The position numbers were made by a program, and so were the translations under genes. From the NCBI GenBank assembly GCA_964600845.1, contig CAZRJW010000037.1, forward strand, positions 1 through 7,172: a stretch of 7,172 nt of DNA, in the 5' to 3' direction. Each line of letters opens with the position of its first letter. Positions within the stretch are counted from its first letter, which is position 1. The notes under the pieces were generated by a model. It had not been told where the DNA came from, did not search any database, and worked only from the letters and a program-made list of their open reading frames with translations. The stretch comes from JAGOTP01 sp964600845 (GTDB lineage Bacteria > Patescibacteriota > Patescibacteriia > 2-12-FULL-60-25). Of the stretch, positions 1 to 7,164 are shown piece after piece.

Positions 1-2440
1 ACGCGCCGTAGCGGCCATCGTGGACGGTTATATCGCCTTTGTCGGCAGGGTGGGCGCCGAGACTTCGGCCTGCGCTTTTGGCTCCGCGTCCGCCGCGGCC
101 TTTCTTTGGTTCGGCGAGCAGGGCGAGGGCGCGTTCCAACGTAACGGTTAAGACGTCATCTTCTGCTTGAAGAGAGCGGAAATCCCCATCATGCACGATG
201 TATGGACCAAAACGACCGAGACCTGCGCGAATATCTTTGCCGGAGGTGGCGTCGACACCAAGCAGGCGTGGCAACGACAAGAGGCCGAGTGCCTGAGTGC
301 GATCGAGGTTTTCAATCGAAACGGTCTTTGGAATCGAGACACGCTTTGGTTTGTCCTTCGACTTTGGATCTTCTGGGTCTTCTCCCAGCTGAAGATAGGG
401 GCCGTAGCTGCCGGTACGTAGATAAATCTGTTTACCTGAAACATCATCCGTCCCAAGAGTTGTTGGGCCTTGTTGGGCGTGCGCAAGTAGCTCCGCCAAA
501 CGCGCAGGCGTGATATCGCCAGGCAGGAAGTCTGGTTCAAGTGAGGCTTTCACGGGCGTTCCGTGTTCTGGATGGAGACCTTCAAGGTATGGTCCAAAGC
601 GTCCGATGAAGAACTGCATGTCAGGCGCGGTGAGAATCTCAATGTGACGCGCATTAGTTGTGTCATCTTTACGGGTTGTTTCCTCTTCTACTTTTTGTGC
701 CAAGCCGGTTGGGCCTTGGTAGAACTTTTTCAAATATTCCAACCAATCGGCATGACCGGTCGCAATTTGGTCGAGTTCATCTTCCATTTTCGAGGTGAAT
801 GCAATTTGCACGAGGTCAGGGAACGAGCGCTCTAAATATTGCACCACCGCAAATCCGGTGAAGGTTGGGGCGAGCGAGCCGCTGACTTTTTTCACATAGG
901 TACGATCCACGAGTGTTCCGATCGTCGCGGCGTAGGTACTTGGGCGACCGATCCCTTCTTTTTCCATGAACTGCACCAAGCCGGCTTCACTGAAGCGTCC
1001 TGGAGGTTTTGTTTCGTGGGTCTTTGGTTCGACCGAGACGCAGTTGGGCGTCATCCCTTCCTTGAGCGCAGGGAGAGGACGTTCCTGATCAGTGAGGGCT
1101 TCTTCGGTGTCTTCCTTGCCTTCAACGTAGGCGCGCAAAAAACCAGGCGACACAATGCGCATCCCGTTCGCCTGAAAGACTGTTCCTTCGGCGGCATCAA
1201 TCGTAATCTGTGATTGCATGAGCGTTGCGTCCGGCATTTGGCTGGCCATCGCACGCATCCAAATCAATTCGTACAACTCACGTTCTTCGCCACGCACGTC
1301 GAGTTCACTTGGAGGTGTAAACGACAAGCTCGGACGAATGGCTTCGTGGGCTTCCTGAGCGCCTTTGGAGGTCGAGGCGTGGGTGCGCGCGGTTTCAGGA
1401 ACAAACTCACTGCCAAAGCGATCCTGGATACGTGCACGAATACTCTGCACGGCTTCTTGCGACAAAACGGTCGAGTCCGTACGCATGTAGGTGATGTGAC
1501 CTTGTTCGTACAGCTTCTGTGCAAGCGACATACTGTCTTTGGACGAGAGTCCGAGCTTGCGGTTCGCTTCTTGTTGAAGGGTGGATGTTGTAAACGGAGC
1601 AGGTGCTTTACGGGAGGTCTGTTTTTCTTGGACTTCACGAACCGTCCACGTACCCGCACGACAGGCTTGTGCAATCGCCTTGGCTTTTTCTTCGTCTAAA
1701 ACAACCACGCCGGTTGCTTTGCTGAGCTCGCCGGTCGCTTCATCAAAATGTTTTCCTGTAGCGACGATGCCGTCTTTTGTGCGAATGAGCTTCGCTTCAA
1801 ACTGCATCTTGTCCGATTCAAGTACGGCCAATGCATCCCAGTAGGTGGCTTTCTTGAAGCGCATGCGGGCGCGTTCACGATCGACGATCGCTTTCAAGAC
1901 AACCGATTGCACGCGACCAGCGGACAAGCCGTAGGCGATGCGTTTCCAGAGAACAGGGGAGACGGTGTAGCCCACGAGACGATCCAAGATGCGGCGCGTT
2001 TCTTGCGCGCGCACTAAACGTTCATCCAATTCGCGTGGATGCGCGATCGCGTTTTCAATCGCAAGCTTGGTGATTTCATGAAACACCATGCGCTTGACGG
2101 GGACTTTTGGTTTCAAGACTTCGAGCAAGTGCCAGCTGATGCTTTCTCCTTCGCGGTCTTCATCAGTTGCCAAGTAGACATCTTCCGCATCTTTGAGCGC
2201 GGTTTTTAATTCGGTGACGGTTTTCTTTTTGTTCTGAGAGATGACGTAGAGCGGTTCGAAGGTCTCTGGATCGACGCCGAGTTTGCCTTGAGGGGTCTTT
2301 TTGAGGGCTTCCGGAACATCGGCCGAAGAGGCCGGCAAATCGCGAATATGTCCCATCGAAGCGAGGACCGTATAGTCTTTTCCGAGGTATTTTCGGATGG
2401 TTTTGGCTTTTGTTGGGGACTCAACGATAACGAGGTGCAT
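1..2440 (-). CDS. topA: DNA topoisomerase I (type IA), 3' end cut off by the window edge
   Basis: Type IA topoisomerase: it nicks one DNA strand through a tyrosine, passes the other strand and relaxes negative supercoils. I translated it from the ATG at 2440; the frame stays open for 813 codons to the left edge. It begins MHLVIVESPTKAKTI, the classic TOPRIM start with Glu7, and carries the acidic metal-binding motif DEDREGE at residues 93-99. SAGRVQSV follows in the core, and the active-site Tyr318 lies in HITYMRTDST, close to the E. coli Tyr319 position. EGIGRPSTYA marks the later core. After about residue 600 there are GRFGPY-like repeats starting at 613, 677, 742 and 809, matching the Topo_C_Rpt type of C-terminal domain; no four-cysteine zinc fingers are visible. 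A basic Gly/Arg/Lys linker (about 779-793) precedes the fourth repeat. The start is firm because the frame has a stop (that of dprA) only 17 codons upstream and no other start between. No Shine-Dalgarno sequence is evident. It is probably the last or a late gene of the operon; its true C-terminus is unknown. Confidence 0.97.
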   Translation of the reverse strand, partial: MHLVIVESPTKAKTIRKYLGKDYTVLASMGHIRDLPASSADVPEALKKTPQGKLGVDPETFEPLYVISQNKKKTVTELKTALKDAEDVYLATDEDREGESISWHLLEVLKPKVPVKRMVFHEITKLAIENAIAHPRELDERLVRAQETRRILDRLVGYTVSPVLWKRIAYGLSAGRVQSVVLKAIVDRERARMRFKKATYWDALAVLESDKMQFEAKLIRTKDGIVATGKHFDEATGELSKATGVVVLDEEKAKAIAQACRAGTWTVREVQEKQTSRKAPAPFTTSTLQQEANRKLGLSSKDSMSLAQKLYEQGHITYMRTDSTVLSQEAVQSIRARIQDRFGSEFVPETARTHASTSKGAQEAHEAIRPSLSFTPPSELDVRGEERELYELIWMRAMASQMPDATLMQSQITIDAAEGTVFQANGMRIVSPGFLRAYVEGKEDTEEALTDQERPLPALKEGMTPNCVSVEPKTHETKPPGRFSEAGLVQFMEKEGIGRPSTYAATIGTLVDRTYVKKVSGSLAPTFTGFAVVQYLERSFPDLVQIAFTSKMEDELDQIATGHADWLEYLKKFYQGPTGLAQKVEEETTRKDDTTNARHIEILTAPDMQFFIGRFGPYLEGLHPEHGTPVKASLEPDFLPGDITPARLAELLAHAQQGPTTLGTDDVSGKQIYLRTGSYGPYLQLGEDPEDPKSKDKPKRVSIPKTVSIENLDRTQALGLLSLPRLLGVDATSGKDIRAGLGRFGPYIVHDGDFRSLQAEDDVLTVTLERALALLAEPKKGRGGRGAKSAGRSLGAHPADKGDITVHDGRYGA

Positions 2441-2488
2441 AGAGATGGGGCTAGTGTACTGATGGACGGGGTCTGTGACAACTAAGGC
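2441..2488 (-). other. dprA-topA intergenic gap
   Basis: This 48-base gap is the only real non-coding stretch in the window. On the transcribed strand it is C-rich before the topA ATG (CCCCATCTCT) and has no purine-rich Shine-Dalgarno box. I see no convincing -10/-35 pair, no stable hairpin and no T-run terminator, so read-through from dprA into topA is the simplest view. The topA frame is the same as that of dprA, separated by the dprA TAA stop. Confidence 0.6.
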
Positions 2489-3583
2489 TTAATTTCGCCC
2501 CCACGTTTGATTCGGGAGGCGTACGACCAATTGTTTGAGCTCGAGCATGCTGAGGGCTTGGCTGATGCGACCGATAGACCAGTCCCCGCGACGTGAAAGC
2601 TCATCCGCGGTCTGAGGGGAAGTAAGTTCTTCAAAAAGGGACTGCTCGTCTGGGGTGAGTGGCAGTACGAGTTGCGCCTGAGCACAGCTTTCGACGCGAT
2701 CAACGTTCAGCGCTTCGAAGATGTCGTTCGCGTCAGCACACAGACGAGCGCCTGAACGCAGAAGTTGATGGGTTCCCGTCGAAACGTCCGACCAGATCGA
2801 ACCGGGAACCGCCAACACCTCACGACCTTCTTCGAGTGCGCTGCGTGCCGTAATCAGCGTGCCGCTGTCGAGTGCGGCTTCGATCACGACCACGGCTTTC
2901 ACGAGGCCGGCGATGATCCGATTCCGAATCGGGAAATAGCCTGGACGTGGATCCGTCCCGAGAGGGAACTCCGAAAGAACGCAGCCGCCCTGGCTTAAGA
3001 TGCGTGCAGCAAGTTCTTTGTTGCGGCTTGGGTAAATGCTCGTTTCGTCTACCCCTGATCCAAGCACGGCGCAGGTATAGCCTTGATGTTCAAGAGCGAC
3101 TTCATGTGCGTAGGCGTCCGTTCCGAGCGCGAGGCCCGAGATGATCGGAATGCCTGCGCGGACGACGGGTTCGATTAGGCGTCGGATCGCTTGGCGTCCG
3201 TAGTCAGTTGGACGTCGTGTACCGACGACCGCGATGCTGGGCAGGGGAGGCGGAAGGGCGCCACGCACGAACAGCACTTCGGGTGGATCGTAAATCGTCT
3301 TGAGAGCGATCGGGTAGTCCGAATCGGTTCTGAGTAAAATCCGTACGTCTGCTTGGACGAGCTGATCTTCAAACTGCGCAACATCGAACGTTGCGCGTGC
3401 TCTAACAAAGCGTCGGATGAGATCTGAGCCGGCGCCTGTGCCCTCTAACGTCTTTGAGGAAGCGCGCCAGAGGTCTTCTGGATTGGTAGAGTGCGTTAAA
3501 AATCGTCGCAGGGTAGCGCTTCCGACGCCGTCACACGAGGCGATCGCTCCCCAGAGGAGTCGGTGGTTCTGTTGCAGGGTCAT
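2489..3583 (-). CDS. dprA: DNA processing protein DprA (Smf), single-strand DNA binding and RecA loading
   Basis: DprA protects incoming single-stranded DNA during natural transformation and loads RecA on it in the cytoplasm. With the start at 3583 the protein has 364 residues and three parts. Residues 8-60 look like the helix-hairpin-helix/SAM-like N-terminal domain (DGVGSATLRRFL). The Rossmann-like DprA domain runs from about 75 to 290, with DPPEVLFVRG, VGTRRPTDYG (120-129), SGLALGTDAYAH (149-160), LGSGVD plus YPSRN (174-188), SEFPLGT (204-210), FPIRNRIIAGL (217-227) and DSGTLITA (239-246). A C-terminal winged helix lies at about 305-364 (LTPDEQSLFEEL to the end). An ATG seven codons upstream (3604) is possible, but 3583 has a GGGG six bases ahead and begins just before the conserved N-terminal domain. 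The start overlaps the end of pth by 53 bases in another frame. Position just before topA matches the conserved smf-topA order of Bacillus subtilis. All domains are intact, which suggests a working protein; competence itself is inference. Confidence 0.96.
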   Translation of the reverse strand: MTLQQNHRLLWGAIASCDGVGSATLRRFLTHSTNPEDLWRASSKTLEGTGAGSDLIRRFVRARATFDVAQFEDQLVQADVRILLRTDSDYPIALKTIYDPPEVLFVRGALPPPLPSIAVVGTRRPTDYGRQAIRRLIEPVVRAGIPIISGLALGTDAYAHEVALEHQGYTCAVLGSGVDETSIYPSRNKELAARILSQGGCVLSEFPLGTDPRPGYFPIRNRIIAGLVKAVVVIEAALDSGTLITARSALEEGREVLAVPGSIWSDVSTGTHQLLRSGARLCADANDIFEALNVDRVESCAQAQLVLPLTPDEQSLFEELTSPQTADELSRRGDWSIGRISQALSMLELKQLVVRLPNQTWGRN

Positions 3584-4157
3584 GTTTAACCCCGTTCCAC
3601 ACATTCATCGTCTTCGTCAAGCCCTCACGCACCCAGCATTCAATCGCATCAGCTCCACGCGTGAGGAGGTCTGGAAGTTTTGTTTGTTCTTCTGGTGTGA
3701 ACCGTTCCAAGACATAGTCTTTTGAGATGCGCGGGGCAACTGGCCGACCAATCCCCATGCGTAAGCGGGCAAATTGCTGCGTCCCTGTTTGTTCGTAAAT
3801 GGAAGCAATGCCGTTATGTCCCGCTGCATTCCCACCTTCACGAAACGCGAACGTTCCTAACGGAAAATCCAACTCGTCTTGAACGATCAGGATTTGTGTG
3901 AGCGGAATTTTAAAATAGTGTGCGACCGATTGCAGGGCGCGCCCGGATTCATTCATGTAGGTGGTTGGTAACGACAACAACACCTGATGTTGATCCACGC
4001 GAATGTCCGCAAGCAAGGTATGCAAGCTTCGCTCTTCACGGAAGGTGGAGCCTGAGCGTTTGGCGAGTGTCTCAAGCGTGCGCCAGCCTAGGTTGTGACG
4101 CGTGTCTGCATATTCTTGGCCGGGATTGCCAAGTCCAACGATCAAGTACTTCGGCAT
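3531..4157 (-). CDS. pth: Peptidyl-tRNA hydrolase
   Basis: Pth cleaves the ester bond of peptidyl-tRNA that drops off stalled ribosomes, freeing the tRNA for reuse in the cytoplasm. The 208-residue protein starts with MPKYLIVGLGNPG and YADTRHN, giving the family's Asn11 and catalytic His21. TYMNESG supplies Met68 and Asn69, VQDELDFPLG supplies Asp94, and GHNGI supplies Asn115. RLRMGIGRP and DYVLERF follow in the usual order. The glycine-rich stretch before GHNG reads EGGNAAGHNG rather than the common GGGxGGHNG form, a mild change. The family is usually about 190 residues; here some 20 extra residues rich in Pro and Thr follow the WNG segment, and they are encoded where dprA already begins. 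The ATG comes three bases after the der stop with no clear Shine-Dalgarno box, so coupling to der translation is likely. It ends in TGA, which at this length argues for the standard code. Confidence 0.97.
   Translation of the reverse strand: MPKYLIVGLGNPGQEYADTRHNLGWRTLETLAKRSGSTFREERSLHTLLADIRVDQHQVLLSLPTTYMNESGRALQSVAHYFKIPLTQILIVQDELDFPLGTFAFREGGNAAGHNGIASIYEQTGTQQFARLRMGIGRPVAPRISKDYVLERFTPEEQTKLPDLLTRGADAIECWVREGLTKTMNVWNGVKHDPATEPPTPLGSDRLV
3590..3598 (-). promoter_or_regulatory. Weak ribosome-binding site candidate for dprA
   Basis: On the minus strand GGAACGGGG ends six bases before the ATG at 3583. It lies inside the coding end of pth. It is only a partial match to the anti-Shine-Dalgarno sequence, but it is the most purine-rich start context in the window and supports 3583 over 3604, whose upstream bases are GACGATGA. 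Confidence 0.35.
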
Positions 4158-4160
4158 GGG

Positions 4161-5678
4161 TTACTGGTACTTCTGACGACGACGCGTCTGGTTTACAAGG
4201 ACCGGCTTCTCGCGAATCTTTCCTGCAACCGCTTCCATACCAGGGCCAAAGACGTTACCTGCTTTCTGCGACTTCGCGACAGGGAGGTTGCGGACCTTGG
4301 TGATGATTGGGGTACCGGTGAAGAGGAACTTGTTGCGCAAGCGCTTTTCAAAAAACTTCAACCAGTTGTTGTGAATGCTATCCTTTTCGCCGTGGACCGT
4401 CATGAGGAAGGTTGGCGGTTCGTGGTCAACCTGAGCCACATCGTAAATACGAGGGGACTTTGGACCGTAGGACGTCAGTGGCTTCATCGCTTTGATACAG
4501 GCTTTCAACAATTTGTTGAGAGCGTTGTATTCGATGTGACGCTTGCGTTCTTCCTGAATCTTCAACGCGTGTTCCAGAAGCGTCGTCATACGCTGCTTCT
4601 TGAGTGCACTTACGAAGATCATTGGTGCCCAGTTCAAGAAAGGGAAGAGGGAGCGTACGAGGACTTCAAATTTTTCGGAGGTGTGCGTGTCTTTTGCAGG
4701 AATCAAGTCCCACTTGTTGGCGACTAAGATAACACCCTTCGCACGTTCTGCGAGGTAACCGGCCAACGCGCGGTCCTGTGAGGTTGGATCTTCGCTGGCA
4801 TCAAATACCAAGAAGGCGACGTCACAGGCATCAATGGCACCCATGTTGCGTTGGACGCCCGCTTCTTCAATTTCGGTACGCAACGATTTGTTGCGACGCA
4901 TTCCGGCCGTATCGATCAAGGTGATTTTGTGACCTTGAAATTCTAACTGCGTGTCCTGTGGTTCGCGGGTGGTGTGCGCAATCGGGGAAACGATGACACG
5001 ATCTTCATTCAAAATACCGTTTACAAGCGAGGACTTTCCTACGTTTGGACGACCGACGATCGCGATCTTCAAACGCTCATCACGCTTCGCGTCGAGCGCA
5101 GGTGTTTTGCGGATGTCGAGTTCGCGGACGATTTCGTCGAGCAGGTCACCGACGCCGAGACCGGTGTTGGCGCTAATCGGACGGATCTTCTCAAGGTGAA
5201 GCGAAAAGAAGCCTGGATCGGTTGAAGAGGCGAATTCCTTCATCGTGTCGACTTTGTTCACTACCAGCCAGACTTCTTTCTTGTGGTGCTTAAGAACGAA
5301 CTCAGCCAATTCACTATCTTGGATCAGGGGGCCGGTTTTTCCATCCACGACGAACAAGACGAGGTCGGCGTCCTCGATCGCGTTCAGGGACTGGATTTTG
5401 ATTTGGTCACCAACGAAGTTCTGTTCGGTGTCCATTCCACCCGTATCGATACAGGCGAATTCACGTCCACGCCACAAGACAAGGCCCTGCTTGCGATCGC
5501 GGGTCGTGTGGGCGTCTTTGCTTACGAGAGCATGACCGCTTTCGGTTAAGCGGTTCCAAAGGCTTGATTTACCCACGTTTGTTCGGCCAACCAGGGCGAC
5601 GCGCGGGAGCCGACCCTCCGGTTTGGCGGGCTTGGCGGGGGTGACAGGTTCGACGGGCGTATCCAGGTTGAGGTCCAT
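4161..5678 (-). CDS. der: GTPase Der (EngA), double-GTPase ribosome assembly factor
   Basis: Der binds the 50S precursor and uses two tandem GTPase domains and a KH-like domain in late ribosome assembly. The protein has 505 residues. Domain 1: P-loop GRTNVGKSS (31-39), switch I HTTRDR (57-62), DTGG (78-81), NKVD (141-144), SANTG (169-173). Domain 2: GRPNVGKSS (209-217), HTTREP (235-240), DTAG (256-259), NKWD (321-324), SAL (357-359). The KH-like domain is at about 375-463, with PPTFLMTVHG and FLFTGTPI. Oddities are a Pro/Ala/Lys-rich N-terminal extension of about 25 residues, Thr in place of the usual Pro in the first P-loop, and a basic tail of about 40 residues ending RRRQKYQ. Both P-loops keep the Asn linked to potassium binding in this GTPase class. 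The ATG follows the LCP stop by one base and is preceded by C-rich sequence with no Shine-Dalgarno box; termination-reinitiation is likely. E. coli Der is about 490 residues. Confidence 0.97.
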   Translation of the reverse strand: MDLNLDTPVEPVTPAKPAKPEGRLPRVALVGRTNVGKSSLWNRLTESGHALVSKDAHTTRDRKQGLVLWRGREFACIDTGGMDTEQNFVGDQIKIQSLNAIEDADLVLFVVDGKTGPLIQDSELAEFVLKHHKKEVWLVVNKVDTMKEFASSTDPGFFSLHLEKIRPISANTGLGVGDLLDEIVRELDIRKTPALDAKRDERLKIAIVGRPNVGKSSLVNGILNEDRVIVSPIAHTTREPQDTQLEFQGHKITLIDTAGMRRNKSLRTEIEEAGVQRNMGAIDACDVAFLVFDASEDPTSQDRALAGYLAERAKGVILVANKWDLIPAKDTHTSEKFEVLVRSLFPFLNWAPMIFVSALKKQRMTTLLEHALKIQEERKRHIEYNALNKLLKACIKAMKPLTSYGPKSPRIYDVAQVDHEPPTFLMTVHGEKDSIHNNWLKFFEKRLRNKFLFTGTPIITKVRNLPVAKSQKAGNVFGPGMEAVAGKIREKPVLVNQTRRRQKYQ

Positions 5679-5679
5679 A

Positions 5680-7164
5680 TTAGAGGGGGGAATTCAGGAG
5701 AGGATAGCTGGCTTCGCCTAAAATGACAAAAAAGTCGACTTCTGAGGGGCTTAAGGGCTTTTCGGGGGCGAGGCCATCTTCGGGTCGGATCATCTCAGGT
5801 TGGTTCAAAGAAACGGTTGCTTGGAGGGATTTCTTGAGTTTTGTGAGTTCTTGGGGTTTTTTGCCTTGAGTAAGGTCAAAAATCACGGTTTCCTCGTACC
5901 CGCGTCGAATCGCGTTGCCAAAGGTTTTGACTTCGTAGCCCCCTTTTTCGAGTTTTGCAGCCATTTGAGCGGCGAATCCGGTGCGCGTCGTGCCATTTCG
6001 GACCTCGATGCGAGGTTTGACCTGGGGGGCGACCGTCTGTTCGGCGGTGGCGGCAGTTGAAGTCGCTGAGCCGGCAGCCGCTTCTTTGAATGGTTCAGCG
6101 GCCAACGCGCGGATATCGGACCAGTCCGGCTTACGCGGGAAGAGCATGAACGCTCCATTTACGTTAGCAGCCACCAGTTCCTTCCCCGGTTCGTCGGTGA
6201 GGACCTGGAGGTTTACTTGGTCACTCGAGAAGTCCTTCAAGATGGGAGCAAGAGCCAAGGCACTCCAAGGAGTGAAGTCTGTTTGAATGTGGTTCGTAAC
6301 AGCGGTGTAGAGTTCGGCGAGGGCGCGATGATCGGTGAGGGTGCCGAGGGAGAGGAGTTTGTCGCGTACTGCCATGATCACGACCTGCTGACGACGGCTA
6401 CGAGCGAAGTCACTGCCCTCTCCATTATTTCCATGACGCGAACGTGCGTAGATAAGCGCGGTCTTTCCATCCATCTTCTGTGGACCTTTGCGGAAAGAGA
6501 CCGTCATCCACTTTTTATCAGCGGTTGGATACTGATAGTCCGTAAACGTCCGTTCCACCGTTACGTTGATTCCTCCAAGTGCATCCACAAACTTTGCAAA
6601 ACCGGCGAAGTCGATCTTGAGGACGTGATCGATCGGCTGTCCGAGGAGCGCGGAGAAGGCTTCAGCGGTACGGGTGGCACCTTCTCCTGGATGGTCTTGT
6701 TCAAAATACGCGTTCACAGCGTTGATCTTTTCAAAGCGCCCGCCGCCGAGCGGATACGCGACATCGCGTGGGATCGACAACATGCCGACGCGCTTTTGTT
6801 TCAAATCGATCGACGCCAAAATAATGGTATCGGTGAGCTGAGAGCCTTCATGGCCTTCACCGCCCACACCCAAGAGTAAGACGTTGAGACGGTCACGCGT
6901 CACGACTTCTGGTGCGGTGGGGCTATCTGGCTTCAAGCCTGCTGCACGTTCAAGGTGTGAAATTAAGGGGAGACGTTGAATTTCGTCGATGACACTTGTT
7001 CCACGAGCGCTGGCTCGATAGGAGGCGGTTGCGCCGGCTGCGGACAAGAGTCCAACGACCACTGAAAAAACAGCCGCAAGAATAATGGTCTGACGCGAGA
7101 CAGAGCGTTCCGTAGAAACGATAAAATTCGTCGAGAGGGGATCGGATTTACGAAACGAAAGCAT
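5680..7164 (-). CDS. LCP-family (LytR-CpsA-Psr) protein with C-terminal LytR_C domain
   Basis: LCP proteins are membrane-anchored phosphotransferases that move glycopolymers from undecaprenyl carriers to peptidoglycan or, in some bacteria, to proteins, on the outer face of the membrane. The 494-residue protein has a cytoplasmic N-terminus with several Arg/Lys, one membrane segment at about 26-47, then an extracellular part. The LCP domain spans about 92-270: NVLLLGVGGEG and TDTIILASID (111-120), LSIPRDV with Arg133, KINAVNAYFE, DHVLKIDFAGF, DALGGINVTVE, and MDGKTALIYARSRHG with Arg241 and Arg243, followed by SDFARSRRQQ (Asp252, Arg255, Arg258). These match the charged residues that hold the lipid pyrophosphate and metal. 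An Ala/Thr-rich linker (361-380) leads to a LytR_C-type domain (about 383-487, starting PRIEVRNGT). The ATG at 7164 gives a normal anchor; only 8 upstream bases are in the window, so promoter and any earlier gene are unseen. The polymer it handles cannot be told from the sequence, so no symbol is assigned. Confidence 0.93.
   Translation of the reverse strand: MLSFRKSDPLSTNFIVSTERSVSRQTIILAAVFSVVVGLLSAAGATASYRASARGTSVIDEIQRLPLISHLERAAGLKPDSPTAPEVVTRDRLNVLLLGVGGEGHEGSQLTDTIILASIDLKQKRVGMLSIPRDVAYPLGGGRFEKINAVNAYFEQDHPGEGATRTAEAFSALLGQPIDHVLKIDFAGFAKFVDALGGINVTVERTFTDYQYPTADKKWMTVSFRKGPQKMDGKTALIYARSRHGNNGEGSDFARSRRQQVVIMAVRDKLLSLGTLTDHRALAELYTAVTNHIQTDFTPWSALALAPILKDFSSDQVNLQVLTDEPGKELVAANVNGAFMLFPRKPDWSDIRALAAEPFKEAAAGSATSTAATAEQTVAPQVKPRIEVRNGTTRTGFAAQMAAKLEKGGYEVKTFGNAIRRGYEETVIFDLTQGKKPQELTKLKKSLQATVSLNQPEMIRPEDGLAPEKPLSPSEVDFFVILGEASYPLLNSPL

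Noticed and set aside
1214..1699. Overlapping open frames on both strands within this stretch
   Set aside because: The true frame here is TopA, including the active-site Tyr; the others are Arg/Cys-rich shadows.
2043..2050. GCGATCGC octamers as proof of a cyanobacterial source
   Set aside because: Three octamers in 7 kb is notable, but gene order and protein features do not point to cyanobacteria, and codon choice can create the site.
2441..2488. Possible hairpin or terminator between dprA and topA (TAGT...ACTA)
   Set aside because: Only four clean base pairs, with a large loop and no T-run; too weak to call.
3531..3533. TGA read as glycine or tryptophan (alternative code)
   Set aside because: Pth is already longer than its family at this stop, and none of the genes holds an internal TGA.
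3584..3604. ATG at 3604 as the dprA start
   Set aside because: It adds seven unconserved residues, lengthens the pth overlap and has no better upstream context than the ATG at 3583. It cannot be ruled out fully.
4095..4727. Long plus-strand open frame of 210 codons
   Set aside because: It lies antisense to the conserved Der and the start of Pth, and its translation shows no recognisable domain; it is a shadow of the real genes.
5680..5700. GAGGGGGG and AGGAGAGG next to the der start, resembling a ribosome-binding site
   Set aside because: These purine runs are on the plus strand; the der transcript reads C-rich there, so they cannot act for der.
6217..6879. Long plus-strand open frame of 220 codons
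   Set aside because: It is antisense to the LCP catalytic domain, with unlike composition (clusters of Cys, His, Trp) and no motifs.
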